DNA of 64,000 nucleotides from Cetobacterium somerae ATCC BAA-474 (GTDB lineage Bacteria; Fusobacteriota; Fusobacteriia; Fusobacteriales; Fusobacteriaceae): NCBI RefSeq assembly GCF_000479045.1, contig NZ_KI518200.1, positions 1 to 64,000 of the forward strand, read 5' to 3'. Shown piece by piece: positions 63,613 to 64,000 of this stretch (position 1 is its first letter; each line of letters starts with the position of its first letter). The notes under the pieces were generated by a model. It saw only the letters and a program-made list of their open reading frames with translations, ran no database searches and was not told where the DNA came from. The position numbers and the translations under genes were made by a program.

Positions 63613-64000
63613 TTATCTCTCCAATCTATCTATTATTGCCTGAACTATTTTCTCTTTAATATTTTCATTATAAGAATCAAAATCTTTATGCTTATAATTT
63701 TCTTTTGTATTTTCATCTGGTATTATATATGTAACATCTTCATTACCAAAAATACCCCACCTCATAGGACTTTGAGTTGCTTTTTTAGGATATAAAGCTA
63801 CTATACTTTTTTGTAAAGAACCTGCTATATGAGTTGGTCCTGTTGAACCTCCAAAATAAACTTTAGCTCTATTTATAACTGCTCCTATATTTAAAAGTTC
63901 TCCTCCATTTGCAAACAGGTATACTCTGTCTCTTCCTATTTTTTCTAAAAGCTTTAATCCTCTTTCTTCATCCGAAATATGTGCTGTTACAATTACATCA
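63613..64000 (-). CDS. Third GT9-family glycosyltransferase, 5' part cut off
   Basis: The last 128 residues of a protein whose start lies beyond position 64000. VYFGGSTGPTHIAGSLQKS is the GT9 nucleotide-sugar motif and QSPMRWGIFGNEDV follows, so this is another LPS-core-type glycosyltransferase. It ends in TAA at 63613-63615, three bases before the next GTG. Unlike the two neighbours it lacks the C-terminal cysteine cluster. Confidence 0.85.
   Translation of the reverse strand, partial: DVIVTAHISDEERGLKLLEKIGRDRVYLFANGGELLNIGAVINRAKVYFGGSTGPTHIAGSLQKSIVALYPKKATQSPMRWGIFGNEDVTYIIPDENTKENYKHKDFDSYNENIKEKIVQAIIDRLER

Noticed and set aside
1-64000. tRNA, rRNA, CRISPR arrays, transposases or phage genes
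   Set aside because: No cloverleaf-type or rRNA sequence, no spaced direct repeats and no mobile-element protein was recognised on either strand.

Overview
The window is strongly AT-rich and comes from an anaerobic, LPS-bearing bacterium. It combines Gram-negative envelope genes (LptB, LptF, LptG, an OstA-type protein, KdsB, three GT9 heptosyltransferase-type genes, a chaperone-usher locus, RND/TolC efflux) with Firmicute-like features: purine and c-di-GMP-I riboswitches, strong GGAGG ribosome sites, frequent TTG starts and intrinsic terminators. Pyruvate formate-lyase marks fermentative life. This mix best fits Fusobacteriota (Fusobacterium/Cetobacterium-like). The phylum is inferred from content, since no rRNA gene is present. 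Almost every gene is on the minus strand; only a phosphatase and an FtsZ homologue are on the plus strand. No tRNA, rRNA, CRISPR array, insertion sequence or prophage was seen.

Layout. (1) 1-120: a minus-strand promoter firing out of the window into a structured 5' RNA, and the terminator of the first operon. (2) 122-9039: a c-di-GMP-controlled operon. A consensus promoter and a c-di-GMP-I riboswitch with intrinsic terminator precede an HD-GYP phosphodiesterase-type receptor with two periplasmic solute-binding modules, an orphan SBP_bac_5 protein, a fimbrial-subunit-like protein, an usher, a MORN/YwqK-repeat protein and a PapD-like chaperone. (3) 9050-22802: guaB and the purine operon purE-K-L-C-F-M-N-H-D. 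The pur leader carries a guanine riboswitch and a second terminator whose 5' arm is the end of a 33-codon leader frame. (4) 22820-28980: a TetR-controlled tripartite RND efflux operon with two operator palindromes at its promoter. (5) 28996-31289: kdsB and a SpoIID/LytB-like lipoprotein whose two halves are in circularly permuted order. (6) 31290-33069: a histidine phosphatase and a tail-less FtsZ homologue on the plus strand. (7) 33069-54209: seventeen closely packed minus-strand genes from dusB to an RluA-type synthase, covering tRNA and rRNA modification, mismatch repair, LPS transport, AlaRS, Sec translocase, alanine racemase, M16 protease, dUTPase and RodA. (8) 54279-58530: tsaD and the pflB-pflA operon. 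(9) 58595-64000: plsC-recX-recA downstream of LPS-core genes, the last running off the right edge.

How the parts act together. The pilus operon looks like a closed c-di-GMP circuit: the nucleotide is sensed in the leader, and the first gene encodes a probable enzyme that destroys it in response to a periplasmic ligand. The pur operon makes IMP from PRPP, and guaB beside it sends IMP toward GMP. Several clusters serve envelope building: LPS core assembly, Kdo activation, LPS export, cell-wall elongation and peptidoglycan processing. The most notable items are the permuted SpoIID protein, the c-di-GMP/HD-GYP/pilus locus, the pur leader attenuator, the 918-residue LptC/LptA-type protein and the tail-less FtsZ.
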